This document shows, piece by piece, positions 41,123 to 49,292 of a DNA stretch of 64,000 bases. The stretch comes from JACCQS01 sp963766765. GTDB taxonomy: Bacteria; Actinomycetota; Actinomycetes; Mycobacteriales; Geodermatophilaceae. The position numbers were made by a program, and so were the translations under genes. A model generated the notes under the pieces. It was not told the origin of the DNA. It made no database searches and worked only from the letters and a program-made list of their open reading frames with translations. Numbering within the stretch: the stretch's first letter is position 1; each line of letters starts with the position of its first letter. Location: NCBI GenBank assembly GCA_963766765.1, contig CAVYBR010000015.1, positions 248,001-312,000 of the forward strand, written 5' to 3'.

Positions 41123-42487
41123 TCAAGCGACGTCGCCTCCTGCGCGGACTGCGCGAGAGGGGGCGACGTTGTGATTGAGGTGGAAGACGTTCTCCGGGTC
41201 GTAGCTGTCCTTGACTGCCGTCAGCCGGGCCAGCTTCTGCGGCGAGTACGCGCGTCCCACGCCGGCCGAACCTTCGTCGCTGAGTGCGTTGACGTACGCG
41301 CCGCTGGCGAACCGATCGACGGTCGCGGCAGTGCCGCGCGTCCCTTCGATCCGCATCTCGTCCTCGGCCGGGTCGGTCCATCCGGTGGCGGCCACGAACT
41401 CGAACTTCGTGGCGCGGTGACTGAATGCGGTGTCGGCATCTGCGACGTCGGCGATGGCGCCGCCGTACGCCTGCAGACTGATGTTGGGCTGGAATCCTCC
41501 GTGGCCGACGGCGTCGACGAGGGCACCGATCGCGTCATCACCGAACTCGCGGAAGTAGTGGCCCTTCCAATACCTGCGCATCTCGTGACCGTCGACGGTG
41601 TCGTCACGGGTCTGCAGGTCGAGGTAGGTGGTGGCGATGACGCGTTCCGACATACAGCGGCCCAACTCGCGCACCGGTTGCAGGAGTCGGCGGCCGACGT
41701 CCGGGTCGCCGACCCACACATAGCCGGCGGTGACCACGTCAGTGCCGATGAACACTGTCAGCGTCGCCTGCCTGGAAACAGACGGGCTCAGTTCCCGCCA
41801 GCCGCGAAGGACAGTCGCCGCCTCTTCGACCGGGAAGTCGCACTCCGCGATCAGTGCCTGTGTGCCGACTGGGTGCAGCCGCATCTCGAACTCGGTCACC
41901 ACCCCGAAGTTGCCGCCACCGCCACGTAGACCCCAGTAGAGATCGGGATGCTCGGTCGCGCTGGCCCGGACCACGCGGCCGTCGGCGGTCACCACCTCGA
42001 ACGAGATCACGTTGTCGCAGGACAACCCGTACTTCCGGGCGAGCCAGCCCATTCCGCCGCCGAGGGTGAGCCCGCCGACCCCGGTGTGCGAAACGTTGCC
42101 TGCGGTGGTCGCCAGACCGTAGAGCTGGGCCGCCCGGTCCAAAGCCCCGAGCATGGCCCCGCCTTGGACGCGGGCGATCCGTTGCTGGGGGTCGATCTGT
42201 ACGCCGCCCATGGGCCGCAGGTCGAGCATCAAGCCGTCATCCGGTACGGCATGCCCGACGACGCTGTGCCCACCACACCGGATGCCGATCTCGAGATCGA
42301 GCTCGCGGGCCGTACGCACGGCGCTCACGACATCCCGCACGCTGGCGCAGCGGTAGATCAGCCGCGGGCGCCGGTCCACCATCGCGTTCCATACGGTCCG
42401 GGATTCGTCGTAGCCAGGTTGGCCGGGGAACAGGATCGCGCCATCGACCGAGTCGGTCAGGTTCCGCATGCTCGACAGGCTCTCCAT
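41123..42487 (-). CDS. FAD-linked oxidoreductase (PCMH/BBE type)
   Basis: The 454-residue product has the FAD-binding PCMH domain (about 30-210): GIRCGGHSVVGH carries the histidine that often attaches FAD, and GGLTLGGGMGWLARKYGLSCDN is the second FAD segment. The BBE-type C-terminus ends with YDPENVFHLNHN. Such enzymes (berberine-bridge, glucooligosaccharide oxidase and related families) oxidise alcohols or amines with oxygen; the substrate cannot be told. The Cys partner of a bicovalent flavin is probably absent (GNVSHTGVGG). The ATG at 42487 follows AAGGGA; it is 47 bp after an alpha/beta hydrolase gene. Confidence 0.9.
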   Translation of the reverse strand: MESLSSMRNLTDSVDGAILFPGQPGYDESRTVWNAMVDRRPRLIYRCASVRDVVSAVRTARELDLEIGIRCGGHSVVGHAVPDDGLMLDLRPMGGVQIDPQQRIARVQGGAMLGALDRAAQLYGLATTAGNVSHTGVGGLTLGGGMGWLARKYGLSCDNVISFEVVTADGRVVRASATEHPDLYWGLRGGGGNFGVVTEFEMRLHPVGTQALIAECDFPVEEAATVLRGWRELSPSVSRQATLTVFIGTDVVTAGYVWVGDPDVGRRLLQPVRELGRCMSERVIATTYLDLQTRDDTVDGHEMRRYWKGHYFREFGDDAIGALVDAVGHGGFQPNISLQAYGGAIADVADADTAFSHRATKFEFVAATGWTDPAEDEMRIEGTRGTAATVDRFASGAYVNALSDEGSAGVGRAYSPQKLARLTAVKDSYDPENVFHLNHNVAPSRAVRAGGDVA

Positions 42488-42534
42488 GGCTTTGGTCCCT
42501 TCGATGTGGCTGTCATCTGGTGGGTTGACTGCCC

Positions 42535-43365
42535 TCAACCGCCGAACTCATCGGTCCCGCCGGCAAAGAATTCGGCGAGCAATTTCCCCACACGATCGGG
42601 TGCATCTTCTTGGACGAAATGTCCTGCCTCGGGCAGCTGGGTGACCTCCGCATGCGGCACGTCATCGCGCAATCGAGCGAAGGTCTCGGCGATGTCTGGC
42701 AGCAGCCGGTCCTGCTCGCCGTACACGATCCGTACCGGGGTCTTGAGCGTCGGCAAGAGCCTGGCGATCTCCTGAAATCCGGATGTCCGCAGCCCGGCGC
42801 CGGCGGCAGCCAGGGCGAGCCGCGCATCCTCGTCTTGGAACGGAGCCTGCACGGCAGCGATCACATCGCTCCCGAGTGATGACGGATCGGCGACACCCAA
42901 CCGGATGATCTCCTCCAGTCCCGCGGGACTGGTCATCCGTTCGCGGCGCGAGGGGGTGAGCAGGCCTCGTACGAAATCGACCACCGTGGCAGAGAACTCC
43001 GGATAGACGAGGGTGTTCAGAAGGGCAAGCCGGGTCAGGCGGTCCGGCCGGTGCAGTCCCCAGTGCAACGCGATCGGACCACCGAGGTCATGTGCGGCGA
43101 GTGCGACCTCCGTGATCCCCAACGCATCGAGGAAGTCGTCGAGCAGCTGGTCGAAGAACGCGAAGTCGTATCCGTCGACGGGCTTGCTGGACCGGCCGAA
43201 CCCGGGCAGGTCAGGAGCGATCACCAAGTTGTGCTCGGCGACGGGAACCATGACATCACGCCACAGATAGGACGACGTCGGCCAGCCATGGATCAGCATC
43301 ACCGGAGTTCCCTCGCCCATCCTGCGATAGGCGACGCTCAAGCCGTTCACCTCGACGCTGTTCAT
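42535..43365 (-). CDS. Alpha/beta hydrolase, haloalkane dehalogenase/epoxide hydrolase-like
   Basis: A 276-residue hydrolase. The oxyanion segment HGWPTSSYLW resembles haloalkane dehalogenases, the nucleophile is aspartate in AAHDLGGPIAL, the acid lies near YGEQDRLLP and the histidine in EAGHFVQED. Dehalogenases of this group usually have Trp after the nucleophile (HDWGG) for halide binding; here it is Leu, so an epoxide hydrolase or other ester/ether hydrolase is as likely. The ATG at 43365 has GAGGTGAGGTG upstream. It is divergent from tetR and probably repressed by it, together with the FAD enzyme. Confidence 0.88.
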   Translation of the reverse strand: MNSVEVNGLSVAYRRMGEGTPVMLIHGWPTSSYLWRDVMVPVAEHNLVIAPDLPGFGRSSKPVDGYDFAFFDQLLDDFLDALGITEVALAAHDLGGPIALHWGLHRPDRLTRLALLNTLVYPEFSATVVDFVRGLLTPSRRERMTSPAGLEEIIRLGVADPSSLGSDVIAAVQAPFQDEDARLALAAAGAGLRTSGFQEIARLLPTLKTPVRIVYGEQDRLLPDIAETFARLRDDVPHAEVTQLPEAGHFVQEDAPDRVGKLLAEFFAGGTDEFGG

Positions 43366-43388
43366 GCACCTCACCTCATTAGTTGAAA

Positions 43389-43401
43389 ACCGACTGTCGG
43401 T
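43389..43401. promoter_or_regulatory. Operator palindrome 1 between hydrolase and tetR genes
   Basis: ACCGACTGTCGGT is a perfect 6-1-6 palindrome in the 72-bp divergent gap. An identical copy lies 31 bp away, about three helical turns. A TTGAAA that could be a -35 box for tetR touches its left edge. Confidence 0.75.
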
Positions 43402-43419
43402 CTGGAAGTTATCAAAGAA

Positions 43420-43432
43420 ACCGACTGTCGGT
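43420..43432. promoter_or_regulatory. Operator palindrome 2, adjacent to the tetR start
   Basis: Second exact copy of ACCGACTGTCGGT, ending five bases before the first possible tetR start codon. Binding here would block transcription of both divergent genes, as expected for TetR autoregulation. Confidence 0.75.
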
Positions 43433-43437
43433 CTAGG

Positions 43438-44070
43438 ATGCGTCGCATGAGGCCGCGAGGCGCACCGCTGTCCGTCGACGACGGGCGGGTCGTCCGCGGC
43501 CGGACCACCCGCGAGCGCCTGCTCGGCACCGCCCGGGCACAGTTCGGCGAGCATGGGTACGAGGCGACGTCGATCGAGGCGATTCTTGAAGGGGCGGGCG
43601 TGGCCCGCGGTGCGCTGTACCACCACTTCGCCAGCAAGGAAGCGTTGTTCGACGCCGTACTGGATCAGGTCGTGGCTGAACTCGCCCGCAAGGTTCGCGA
43701 AACCGGCCGCGAGCATTCCGATCCGGCCGACAGCCTCAGAGCCGGTTCCCTCGCCTGGCTACGACTGGCGCTCGACCCCGCCGTGCAACGAATCATGTTG
43801 CTCGACGCACCTGCGGTGGTCGGCTGGACCAGGTGGCGGACGTTGGACGACGAGCACACGCTCGGGGCGACGAAGGCCGCACTTGCCCAACTCGCCAGGG
43901 CCGGACGGCTGCCCGCCGGGGCGACCGACATGCTGGCGCACCTGATCCTCGCCGCCGTCGGCGAGACCGCATTGCTGATCGCCCGCGCCGAGGATCCGGC
44001 GGCCGCGCTGCGCGCCGGGGAAACTGCGCTGACGATCCTTCTGGACCGGCTGCTGCCGGCGCCGGACTGA
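43438..44070 (+). CDS. TetR-family transcriptional regulator
   Basis: The 210-residue protein has the TetR helix-turn-helix at about residues 24-66 (RERLLGTARAQFGEHGYEAT, EGAGVARGALYHHFASKEALF) and a variable helical ligand-binding C-domain. It is divergent from the hydrolase gene, and two identical palindromes lie between them, so it probably represses itself and the hydrolase-oxidoreductase pair. The start may be ATG 43438 or ATG 43447, since the AGG before the first is too close for a normal ribosome-binding site. Confidence 0.92.
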   Translation: MRRMRPRGAPLSVDDGRVVRGRTTRERLLGTARAQFGEHGYEATSIEAILEGAGVARGALYHHFASKEALFDAVLDQVVAELARKVRETGREHSDPADSLRAGSLAWLRLALDPAVQRIMLLDAPAVVGWTRWRTLDDEHTLGATKAALAQLARAGRLPAGATDMLAHLILAAVGETALLIARAEDPAAALRAGETALTILLDRLLPAPD

Positions 44071-44086
44071 CCGGCCGGCCCCCACT

Positions 44087-44193
44087 GGGACGTTATGCGC
44101 ATAAGGTGCCCAAAACCCGCCACTCTTGGGGACGTTATGCGCATAAGGTCCCGAAACCCGCCCCCCACGGGGACGTTATGCGCATAACGTCCC
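44087..44193. repeat. Three copies of a 24-26 bp palindromic repeat (convergent gap)
   Basis: Copies at 44087-44111, 44128-44152 and 44169-44193 have the core CGTTATGCGCATAA flanked by G and C runs. The third is fully palindromic with core CGTTATGCGCATAACG; the first two have G for C in the right arm. Spacers share AAAACCCGCC/GAAACCCGCC. They fill the gap between the ends of tetR and xdhC, and two further copies lie at 52143-52209. They probably fold as strong RNA hairpins on both strands and stop transcription. Confidence 0.85.
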
Positions 44194-44210
44194 GAAGCCG
44201 GACCGACCGC

Positions 44211-45332
44211 TCAGCGCTGCGCGGTGTCGTGGATCGGACCGCCCTTGTCGGCAAGGCGCTCGCCGGAGCCACCCCACCGGCCGGCGATGATCTCCGCAGC
44301 GATCGAGATCGCGGTCTCCTCGGGTGTTCGGGCGCCGAGATCCAGGCCGACCGGTGAGGAGAGCCGTTCCAACTCCTTCTCGCCGACGCCCGCTTCCCTG
44401 AGCCGCTCCAGCCGATCCTCGTGAGTACGCCGCGAGCCCATCGCACCCACGTATGCGACCGGAAGCTGCAGGGCAATCTCCAGGACTGGTACGTCGAACT
44501 TCGGGTCATGGGTCAGGACGCACAAAACGGTGCGCTCATCGATCCGTCCGGCGTCGACCTCGGCCTGCAAGTAGCGATGCGGCCAGTCGACGATGACGTC
44601 GTTCGCCTCCGGAAAACGTTTGGTGGTAGCGAAAATAGGGCGCGCGTCGCACACGGTCACGTGGTAGCCGAGGAATGCGCCGACCCGGGCCACCGCGGCG
44701 GCGAAGTCGATCGCTCCGAACACGATCATCCGGGCCGGCGGTGCGTACGAGGCGACGAACAGGGTCAGATCGTCACCACGCCGTTCACCGTCATGTCCAT
44801 AGTGGACGGTCGCCGTGCGCCCGGCGGCGAGGAGTCCGCGGGCATCGTCTGCCACGGCGTCATCGAGTCGCTTGAGCCCCAGGCTTCCAGCGGCTCGATC
44901 GGTCCAGAGCACCAACCTCTTTCCCAGGCGGTCCTCCGGCCCGGCGACACACGTGACCACGGCTACGGGCTCACCGGACGCGATCGAGGCGGCGACCTCA
45001 GCCAACTCGGGAAAGGTCTCGCGGGAGACCGGCTCGACGTACACATCCAGGATGCCGCCGCAGGTCAGGCCCACCGCGAAGGCGTCATCGTCGCTCACTC
45101 CGTACCGGCGGAGGGTGACGGCACCGGACTCGACTGAGCTGACCGCCTCCTCGTACACCGCGCCCTCGACGCAGCCGCCGGACACACTGCCCACGGCCGT
45201 ACCGTCCGGTCCGACCAACATCGAGGCGCCCGCCGGTCGCGGCGCCGAGCGCCAGGTAGCGATGACCGTGCCGACCCCTACCGTCTCGCCCGCGTCCCAC
45301 CACGTCAGCAGCTCGTCCATGACTTCACGCAT
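44211..45332 (-). CDS. XdhC/CoxI family molybdenum-enzyme maturation protein
   Basis: XdhC-family proteins bind molybdenum cofactor and help sulfurate and insert it into xanthine dehydrogenase or CO dehydrogenase-type enzymes. The 373-residue product has the N-terminal SVSGGCVEGAV motif, a Rossmann-like centre (ARMIVFGAIDFAAAVARVGAFLGYHV) and the C-terminal SSPVGLDLGARTPEE block. The ATG at 45332 overlaps the stop of the VWA gene by eight bases, with GGAG upstream, so the two are coupled. No molybdenum hydroxylase subunit lies in the window. Confidence 0.92.
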   Translation of the reverse strand: MREVMDELLTWWDAGETVGVGTVIATWRSAPRPAGASMLVGPDGTAVGSVSGGCVEGAVYEEAVSSVESGAVTLRRYGVSDDDAFAVGLTCGGILDVYVEPVSRETFPELAEVAASIASGEPVAVVTCVAGPEDRLGKRLVLWTDRAAGSLGLKRLDDAVADDARGLLAAGRTATVHYGHDGERRGDDLTLFVASYAPPARMIVFGAIDFAAAVARVGAFLGYHVTVCDARPIFATTKRFPEANDVIVDWPHRYLQAEVDAGRIDERTVLCVLTHDPKFDVPVLEIALQLPVAYVGAMGSRRTHEDRLERLREAGVGEKELERLSSPVGLDLGARTPEETAISIAAEIIAGRWGGSGERLADKGGPIHDTAQR

Positions 45333-46458
45333 CGGCAATCTCCATTGCGAGCTCCTCAAATGCGGCGAGGCTGTGACCGGAAACGAAGGAGTCAACGTAG
45401 GGAAGTGCTGCCGCCATTCCGCGGGTCAGCGGCTCGTACCCCTCGCGACCCTTGTGCGGGTTCACCCAGATGACCCGATGCGCCAGTCGATGCAGGCGTG
45501 CCATCTGCTCGGCGAGCTGGTTCGGGTCGCCCCGTTCCCAACCATCACTGGCCAGGATCACGACCGCTCCCCGGGCGACCCCGCGCTGCCCCCACCGGTC
45601 GAGGAAGGCCTTGAGGACTTCGCCCAATCGGGTCCCACCGCTCCAGTCGGGGATGGCGGCGCCGCTGGTAGCCAGAGCCTTGTCGGGGTCGCGCTGGCGC
45701 ATCTCCCGGGTGACCCGAGTCAGCCTGGTGCCGACGGTGAAGACCTCGGTCGACCCCTGGTGCGCGCGGGTCAGCGCGTGCGCGAACCGCAGCAAGGCGT
45801 CGGCGTACGGGGACATCGAGCCACTGACATCGAGCAGTGCCACAACGCGGCGCGGTCGTTGTCTCGCCTTTCGCCGGGACAGCGACACGATCTCGCCGCC
45901 GTTGCGCAGCGCCCGCCGTACCGTGCGCGCGACGTGGACGTTGCCGCGGTTGGCCGGGGTACGGCGCCGAGACCTGCGCAGCGGCGGGTTCGGTGCGAGC
46001 AGGGCGAAGAGCCGCTGCAGATGCTCACGCTCCTCGGGACTGAGCAGCCCGATGTCGCGATGCCGCAGGATCTCCTCGCCGCTGGCTGCCGCCGCAATGT
46101 CCGGTGCGTCCTCGGCGTCGTTCTGCCCGTCGTTGTGGTTGATGCCCAGGGAAGCCGACGTCGCAACCCGCTTCCTCGGCTCGGCGGCGGTCTGCAAATG
46201 GCGAGGTGCCTCGCCGCCGAAGTAGGCAGAGAACGCAGCGTCGTACCGCTCCACATCGTCGTGGCTGCCACACAGGGTGAGCCGGCCGGACCAGTAGACG
46301 TGGCTGGCGTCGAGGACGTCGAGTTCGCCGATGGCGCGGATCATCGCTTGTACGCGGTCCGGGGATGCCTGAACACCGCTGTGCCGGAGCGTGCGGGCGA
46401 AGGCAGTGACGGTCTCGACGACGTCGCGGATCGGCGCCGCGACTCCGTCGAAGGACAT
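45325..46458 (-). CDS. VWA-domain protein of the CoxE family
   Basis: The 377-residue product has a von Willebrand factor A domain with a clear MIDAS motif (LLDVSGSMSPY) at about residues 200-215 and WSGGTRLGEVLKAF for the later loop. CoxE works with the MoxR-type CoxD ATPase in maturation of the copper-molybdenum site of CO dehydrogenase, and related pairs serve other molybdenum hydroxylases. The ATG at 46458 (MSFDGVAAP) was chosen because upstream codons would run into a perfect inverted repeat. It lies between the MoxR gene and xdhC. Confidence 0.9.
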   Translation of the reverse strand: MSFDGVAAPIRDVVETVTAFARTLRHSGVQASPDRVQAMIRAIGELDVLDASHVYWSGRLTLCGSHDDVERYDAAFSAYFGGEAPRHLQTAAEPRKRVATSASLGINHNDGQNDAEDAPDIAAAASGEEILRHRDIGLLSPEEREHLQRLFALLAPNPPLRRSRRRTPANRGNVHVARTVRRALRNGGEIVSLSRRKARQRPRRVVALLDVSGSMSPYADALLRFAHALTRAHQGSTEVFTVGTRLTRVTREMRQRDPDKALATSGAAIPDWSGGTRLGEVLKAFLDRWGQRGVARGAVVILASDGWERGDPNQLAEQMARLHRLAHRVIWVNPHKGREGYEPLTRGMAAALPYVDSFVSGHSLAAFEELAMEIADA

Positions 46459-46487
46459 AGCTTCAGGATGCCACTCGGACGACAACG

Positions 46488-46549
46488 CCGGTTCGCTACA
46501 CAACCTCCGCTATCGCAGGCCGCAAAGCGCCCGTTGTGTAGCGAACCGG
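46488..46549. repeat. Perfect 17-bp inverted repeat with 28-bp loop
   Basis: CCGGTTCGCTACACAAC (46488-46504) and GTTGTGTAGCGAACCGG (46533-46549) are exact reverse complements. They lie in the 126-bp gap between the MoxR gene and the VWA gene, both on the minus strand. There is no U run, so it is more likely an intergenic repeat or attenuating hairpin than a classic terminator. Confidence 0.85.
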
Positions 46550-46584
46550 CCGAAAGAGCGGTGGCTGGTTGGTGAGGACGGCGA

Positions 46585-47472
46585 TCAACCGCCCAGCAGT
46601 GCGGCCAGGCCCAGGGTCTTGATCCGGTCGGCGTCTTCGCGGTACTTCAGCACCGCACCGAGCGTCGCGGCGGCTCGCTCCGGGTCGATCTCGCGGGCCC
46701 CCAACACATGCAGCGCCGTGGCCCAGTCCATTGCCTCGGCAACGCCAGGTGGTTTGAGCAGATCGGCCGCACGGAGTCGACCGGCGACTCGAGCGACGTC
46801 AGCCGCCAACTGCTCGGTGATCTGCGGCAGCCGGGTCCGCAGGATCGCGACTTCCCGCTCGTAGGTCGGATGGTCCAGCCAGTGATAGAGGCAGCGCCGC
46901 TTGAGCGCGTCATGGACCTCGCGAGTCCGGTTGGAGGTGAGCACGACGAGCGGGGGCACGTCGGCTCGGATCGTGCCGATCTCGGGAATCGAGATCGTGA
47001 AGTCGGACAGCATCTCCAACAGGAATGCTTCGAATTCGTCGTCTGCGCGGTCGATCTCGTCGATCAACAGCACGCTTGGGGAGTCTTCCAATGCCTGAAG
47101 CAAGGGCCGGGCGATGAGGAAGCGTCGGTCGTACAAGCTCGCTTCGAGTTTGTCCGGATCGTCGGTCTGCCCGGCCGCCTCGGCCGCGCGCAAGTGCAGC
47201 ATCTGCCGGGGGAAGTCCCAGTCGTAGAGAGCCTGGCTGGCCTCTAAGCCTTCGTAGCACTGCAAGCGATACAGGGGGCGGCCGGTCGCCTGGGCCAGGG
47301 CGGTCGCGAGAGCGGTTTTCCCCACACCGGCTTCACCCTCGGTAAAGAGCGGACGCTCCATCGCAAGGGCCAGATACGCGGCCGTCGCAATGCCCTCGTC
47401 AGCGAGATATCCCGTGCTCTCCAGCGCGGCCCCGAGTTCGGCTGGGCTCGACCAGCCAAGTTGCGCGCTCAC
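46585..47472 (-). CDS. MoxR-type AAA+ ATPase (CoxD-like)
   Basis: MoxR ATPases act as chaperones with VWA proteins; the CoxD branch matures molybdenum enzymes. The 295-residue product has Walker A GEAGVGKT near residue 45-52, Walker B VLLIDEIDRAD near 130, sensor TSNRTREV and the arginine-rich KRRCLYHWLDHP segment. The start is GTG at 47472, overlapping the TGA of the membrane-protein gene as GTGA. The next gene, coxE-like, follows after an inverted repeat. Confidence 0.93.
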   Translation of the reverse strand: MSAQLGWSSPAELGAALESTGYLADEGIATAAYLALAMERPLFTEGEAGVGKTALATALAQATGRPLYRLQCYEGLEASQALYDWDFPRQMLHLRAAEAAGQTDDPDKLEASLYDRRFLIARPLLQALEDSPSVLLIDEIDRADDEFEAFLLEMLSDFTISIPEIGTIRADVPPLVVLTSNRTREVHDALKRRCLYHWLDHPTYEREVAILRTRLPQITEQLAADVARVAGRLRAADLLKPPGVAEAMDWATALHVLGAREIDPERAAATLGAVLKYREDADRIKTLGLAALLGG

Positions 47473-48164
47473 TCAACCAGCATGTCACGCCGCTCAGCGT
47501 CCTTGGATTCGTCCGCCGGCTCCTCCCACGGCCGGTCGGTCTGCTCGACCGGCGGCTCGTACTCGTACGGACGTTCGCGGTCGTAGGAAAGCTCGCGGTC
47601 GTAGGGAGTCTCGTCGTCGTACGGAGGCTCGTCGTCGTACGGATCCGAGTCGACCGCGACCGCCTCGTCGGCCAGCTCCCAGGGCGGCTTGGTCTCGCCC
47701 GGCGTCGACTCGTCCGCAGGTTCGGGTGCGTTGTCGCCCGCGAGGACCGGCGTCGGCCGCCGAGCTCGACGGGCCGCGAGGACCCGGTACACCGCGAGCG
47801 ATCCGAGGGTGAGCACCGGCAGCACGGCGTACGCGACGGCAAGGTCCGGGAACGTGTCGGCCGGCGGCCGCCGGAGGATCCAGTACGCCGAGATGACCAG
47901 CGATGCAACCGATCCCAGAATCGCGAGTCTCGGTGAGCGGCCGACGAGGATGTGTAGGCAGCCGAGAGCGAGGACGACTGCGACGGCGAGCGTGCTGAGG
48001 CAGACCAGGAACAGCTCGACGCCGGGGACGTCGAGCAGGCCCTCGGGGGTACGTGCGACGGCCAAGACACCGACGGCCGCGGCGGCAGCTTGAGTTAAGG
48101 CCATTGCCGCCGCGACCGTCGAGGGAAGATCAGCCTTGGCCGCCATCACCTTGGCCAGCACCAT
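47469..48164 (-). CDS. Four-helix membrane protein with acidic Tyr-rich tail
   Basis: A 231-residue protein with four hydrophobic segments (about 14-38, 50-74, 79-97, 105-128) and a long C-terminal tail rich in Asp, Glu, Pro and Tyr (PYDDEPPYDDETPYD-like repeats). The ATG at 48164 was chosen for the GGGAGG eight bases upstream; the frame is open further but that part lies in repeats and has no start support. The function is not recognised. It is the first gene of the operon with the MoxR, VWA and XdhC genes, coupled to the MoxR gene by GTGA. Confidence 0.75.
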   Translation of the reverse strand: MVLAKVMAAKADLPSTVAAAMALTQAAAAAVGVLAVARTPEGLLDVPGVELFLVCLSTLAVAVVLALGCLHILVGRSPRLAILGSVASLVISAYWILRRPPADTFPDLAVAYAVLPVLTLGSLAVYRVLAARRARRPTPVLAGDNAPEPADESTPGETKPPWELADEAVAVDSDPYDDEPPYDDETPYDRELSYDRERPYEYEPPVEQTDRPWEEPADESKDAERRDMLVE

Positions 48165-48226
48165 TCGCGCATCCTCCCGCGGGCCGCGTGAACCGGACGT
48201 GAGCCGAGGTCGGCCAACCCTCTGAC

Positions 48227-48286
48227 GCGACATTCTCCGGAAAAGGTGCGGTCTGCCAGCGTCCAGAAGCGACATTCTCCGGAAAA
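48227..48286. repeat. 18-bp direct repeat, spacing 42 bp
   Basis: GCGACATTCTCCGGAAAA occurs at 48227-48244 and 48269-48286 upstream of the membrane-protein gene, in the 142-bp gap before the glycolipid-binding gene. TTCTCCGGAA is nearly palindromic. It could be a regulator-binding pair or an intergenic repeat. Confidence 0.7.
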
Positions 48287-48306
48287 AGTGCGTGCTCGGG
48301 CGCGGA

Positions 48307-48888
48307 TTAGAAGGTGCGTACGGCGATGCCGGGATACGCCAGTACCAGACCGGCCTCGTCATAGACAAGCTGACAGGAGAAGTCGAAGACCGGCGCGGTG
48401 TAGTCGTAGCGCTGGTGCCTGTCCTGGTCGGTGATCCTCGCGTACTGCTGCTCAAGGCGTTCCGTGCTCAGATCCAGAGCTCGTACGTAGGCGGCCGGCG
48501 CCTGCGCCATCGCACCGGTGGGAAGGGCCAGGCGGTGGACCGGCAAGGCGTTGGTCATTGCCGAGGACTCCAGATCCACATCCAGGCAGCCGTCCAGGTG
48601 CAAAGCCGGCTTCCGGTCAACGCTCCAGCGACCTTCCCCGTCACTCTCGAGCAGTCGCGTGCGCGCGCCGGTGTTGGAGCGTCCGGTCACACGAGCGCTG
48701 CGGGTGCGCCAGGCGGCGTCGACTCGGATCTCGTAGTGGACGATCCAGGACTGCCCGTCCTCGACCGCGGTCGTGGCGCCGGTGAGCACATGACCGTCGT
48801 CGTGACGCTGGAAGTAGACGACCTCGAAGCCGGAGCGAGCCTCCTGGTGAGCCCAGGCCGCGCTCGGCGGCGGCGGCAGGAACGGCAT
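48307..48888 (-). CDS. Putative glycolipid-binding family protein
   Basis: The 193-residue product matches the putative glycolipid-binding family (PF06475) by its W-x-TR (AWRTRSARV), LDGCLDVDLE, TNALPVHRLALP and YDYTAPVFDFSCQLVYDEAGLVLAYPG segments. The biochemical role is not established. The ATG at 48888 follows AAGGTG; an upstream GTG at 48897 is less well placed. No signal peptide is seen. It is followed by a gap with direct repeats and seems to be a single gene. Confidence 0.85.
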   Translation of the reverse strand: MPFLPPPPSAAWAHQEARSGFEVVYFQRHDDGHVLTGATTAVEDGQSWIVHYEIRVDAAWRTRSARVTGRSNTGARTRLLESDGEGRWSVDRKPALHLDGCLDVDLESSAMTNALPVHRLALPTGAMAQAPAAYVRALDLSTERLEQQYARITDQDRHQRYDYTAPVFDFSCQLVYDEAGLVLAYPGIAVRTF

Positions 48889-49009
48889 GGATGTCACCTT
48901 GGGCTCGGGAGCCGCAACGTATCAAGCAACAACCGGATCTTGATCCAGTTGTGTCCGGCGGCCTCTCGTCGCAACATCACTCGGGCGCCAAGGGCCACTT
49001 CACGTAGAA

Positions 49010-49039
49010 GGTCCCCTCAGGCGACTGCCTGAGGGGACC
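49010..49039. terminator. Strong hairpin terminator downstream of csbD
   Basis: Thirteen-base perfect arms GGTCCCCTCAGGC and GCCTGAGGGGACC enclose the loop GACT. It lies 33 bp after the stop of the minus-strand CsbD gene and upstream of the glycolipid-binding gene; there is no long U run. Confidence 0.75.
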
Positions 49040-49071
49040 TCTGTACGCAATAGGTGCGGCGTACGAACTGC

Positions 49072-49245
49072 CTAGTTCTTGAACGCGTCCTTGACCTTCT
49101 CGCCGGCCTGCTTGAGGTCGGCCTTGGTCTGGTCGGCGCGGCCCTCGTTCTCCAGGCTCTGGTCATCGGTCGCATCCCCGAGCGCTTCCTTGCCCTTGCC
49201 GCCCCAGTTTTCGGCAGCGTTCTTGATCTTGTCTTCTGCGCTCAT
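49072..49245 (-). CDS. CsbD-family stress protein
   Basis: A 57-residue hydrophilic protein with the CsbD pattern: DKIKNAAENWGGKGKEALGDATDD, NEGRADQTKADLKQAGEKVKD. CsbD proteins are induced by general stress in many bacteria; the mechanism is unknown. The ATG at 49245 follows GGAGGAG; an upstream frame extension lacks this support. A hairpin terminator follows. Confidence 0.9.
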   Translation of the reverse strand: MSAEDKIKNAAENWGGKGKEALGDATDDQSLENEGRADQTKADLKQAGEKVKDAFKN

Positions 49246-49292
49246 ATCGCGTCTCCTCCACGTCACCGTGCGTTTCTGCGGTCACCGTCATC

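Noticed and set aside
48165..48455. Longer N-terminus for the membrane protein before 48164
   Set aside because: It would run through direct repeats and the end of another gene, with a Ser/Arg/Pro-rich shadow composition.
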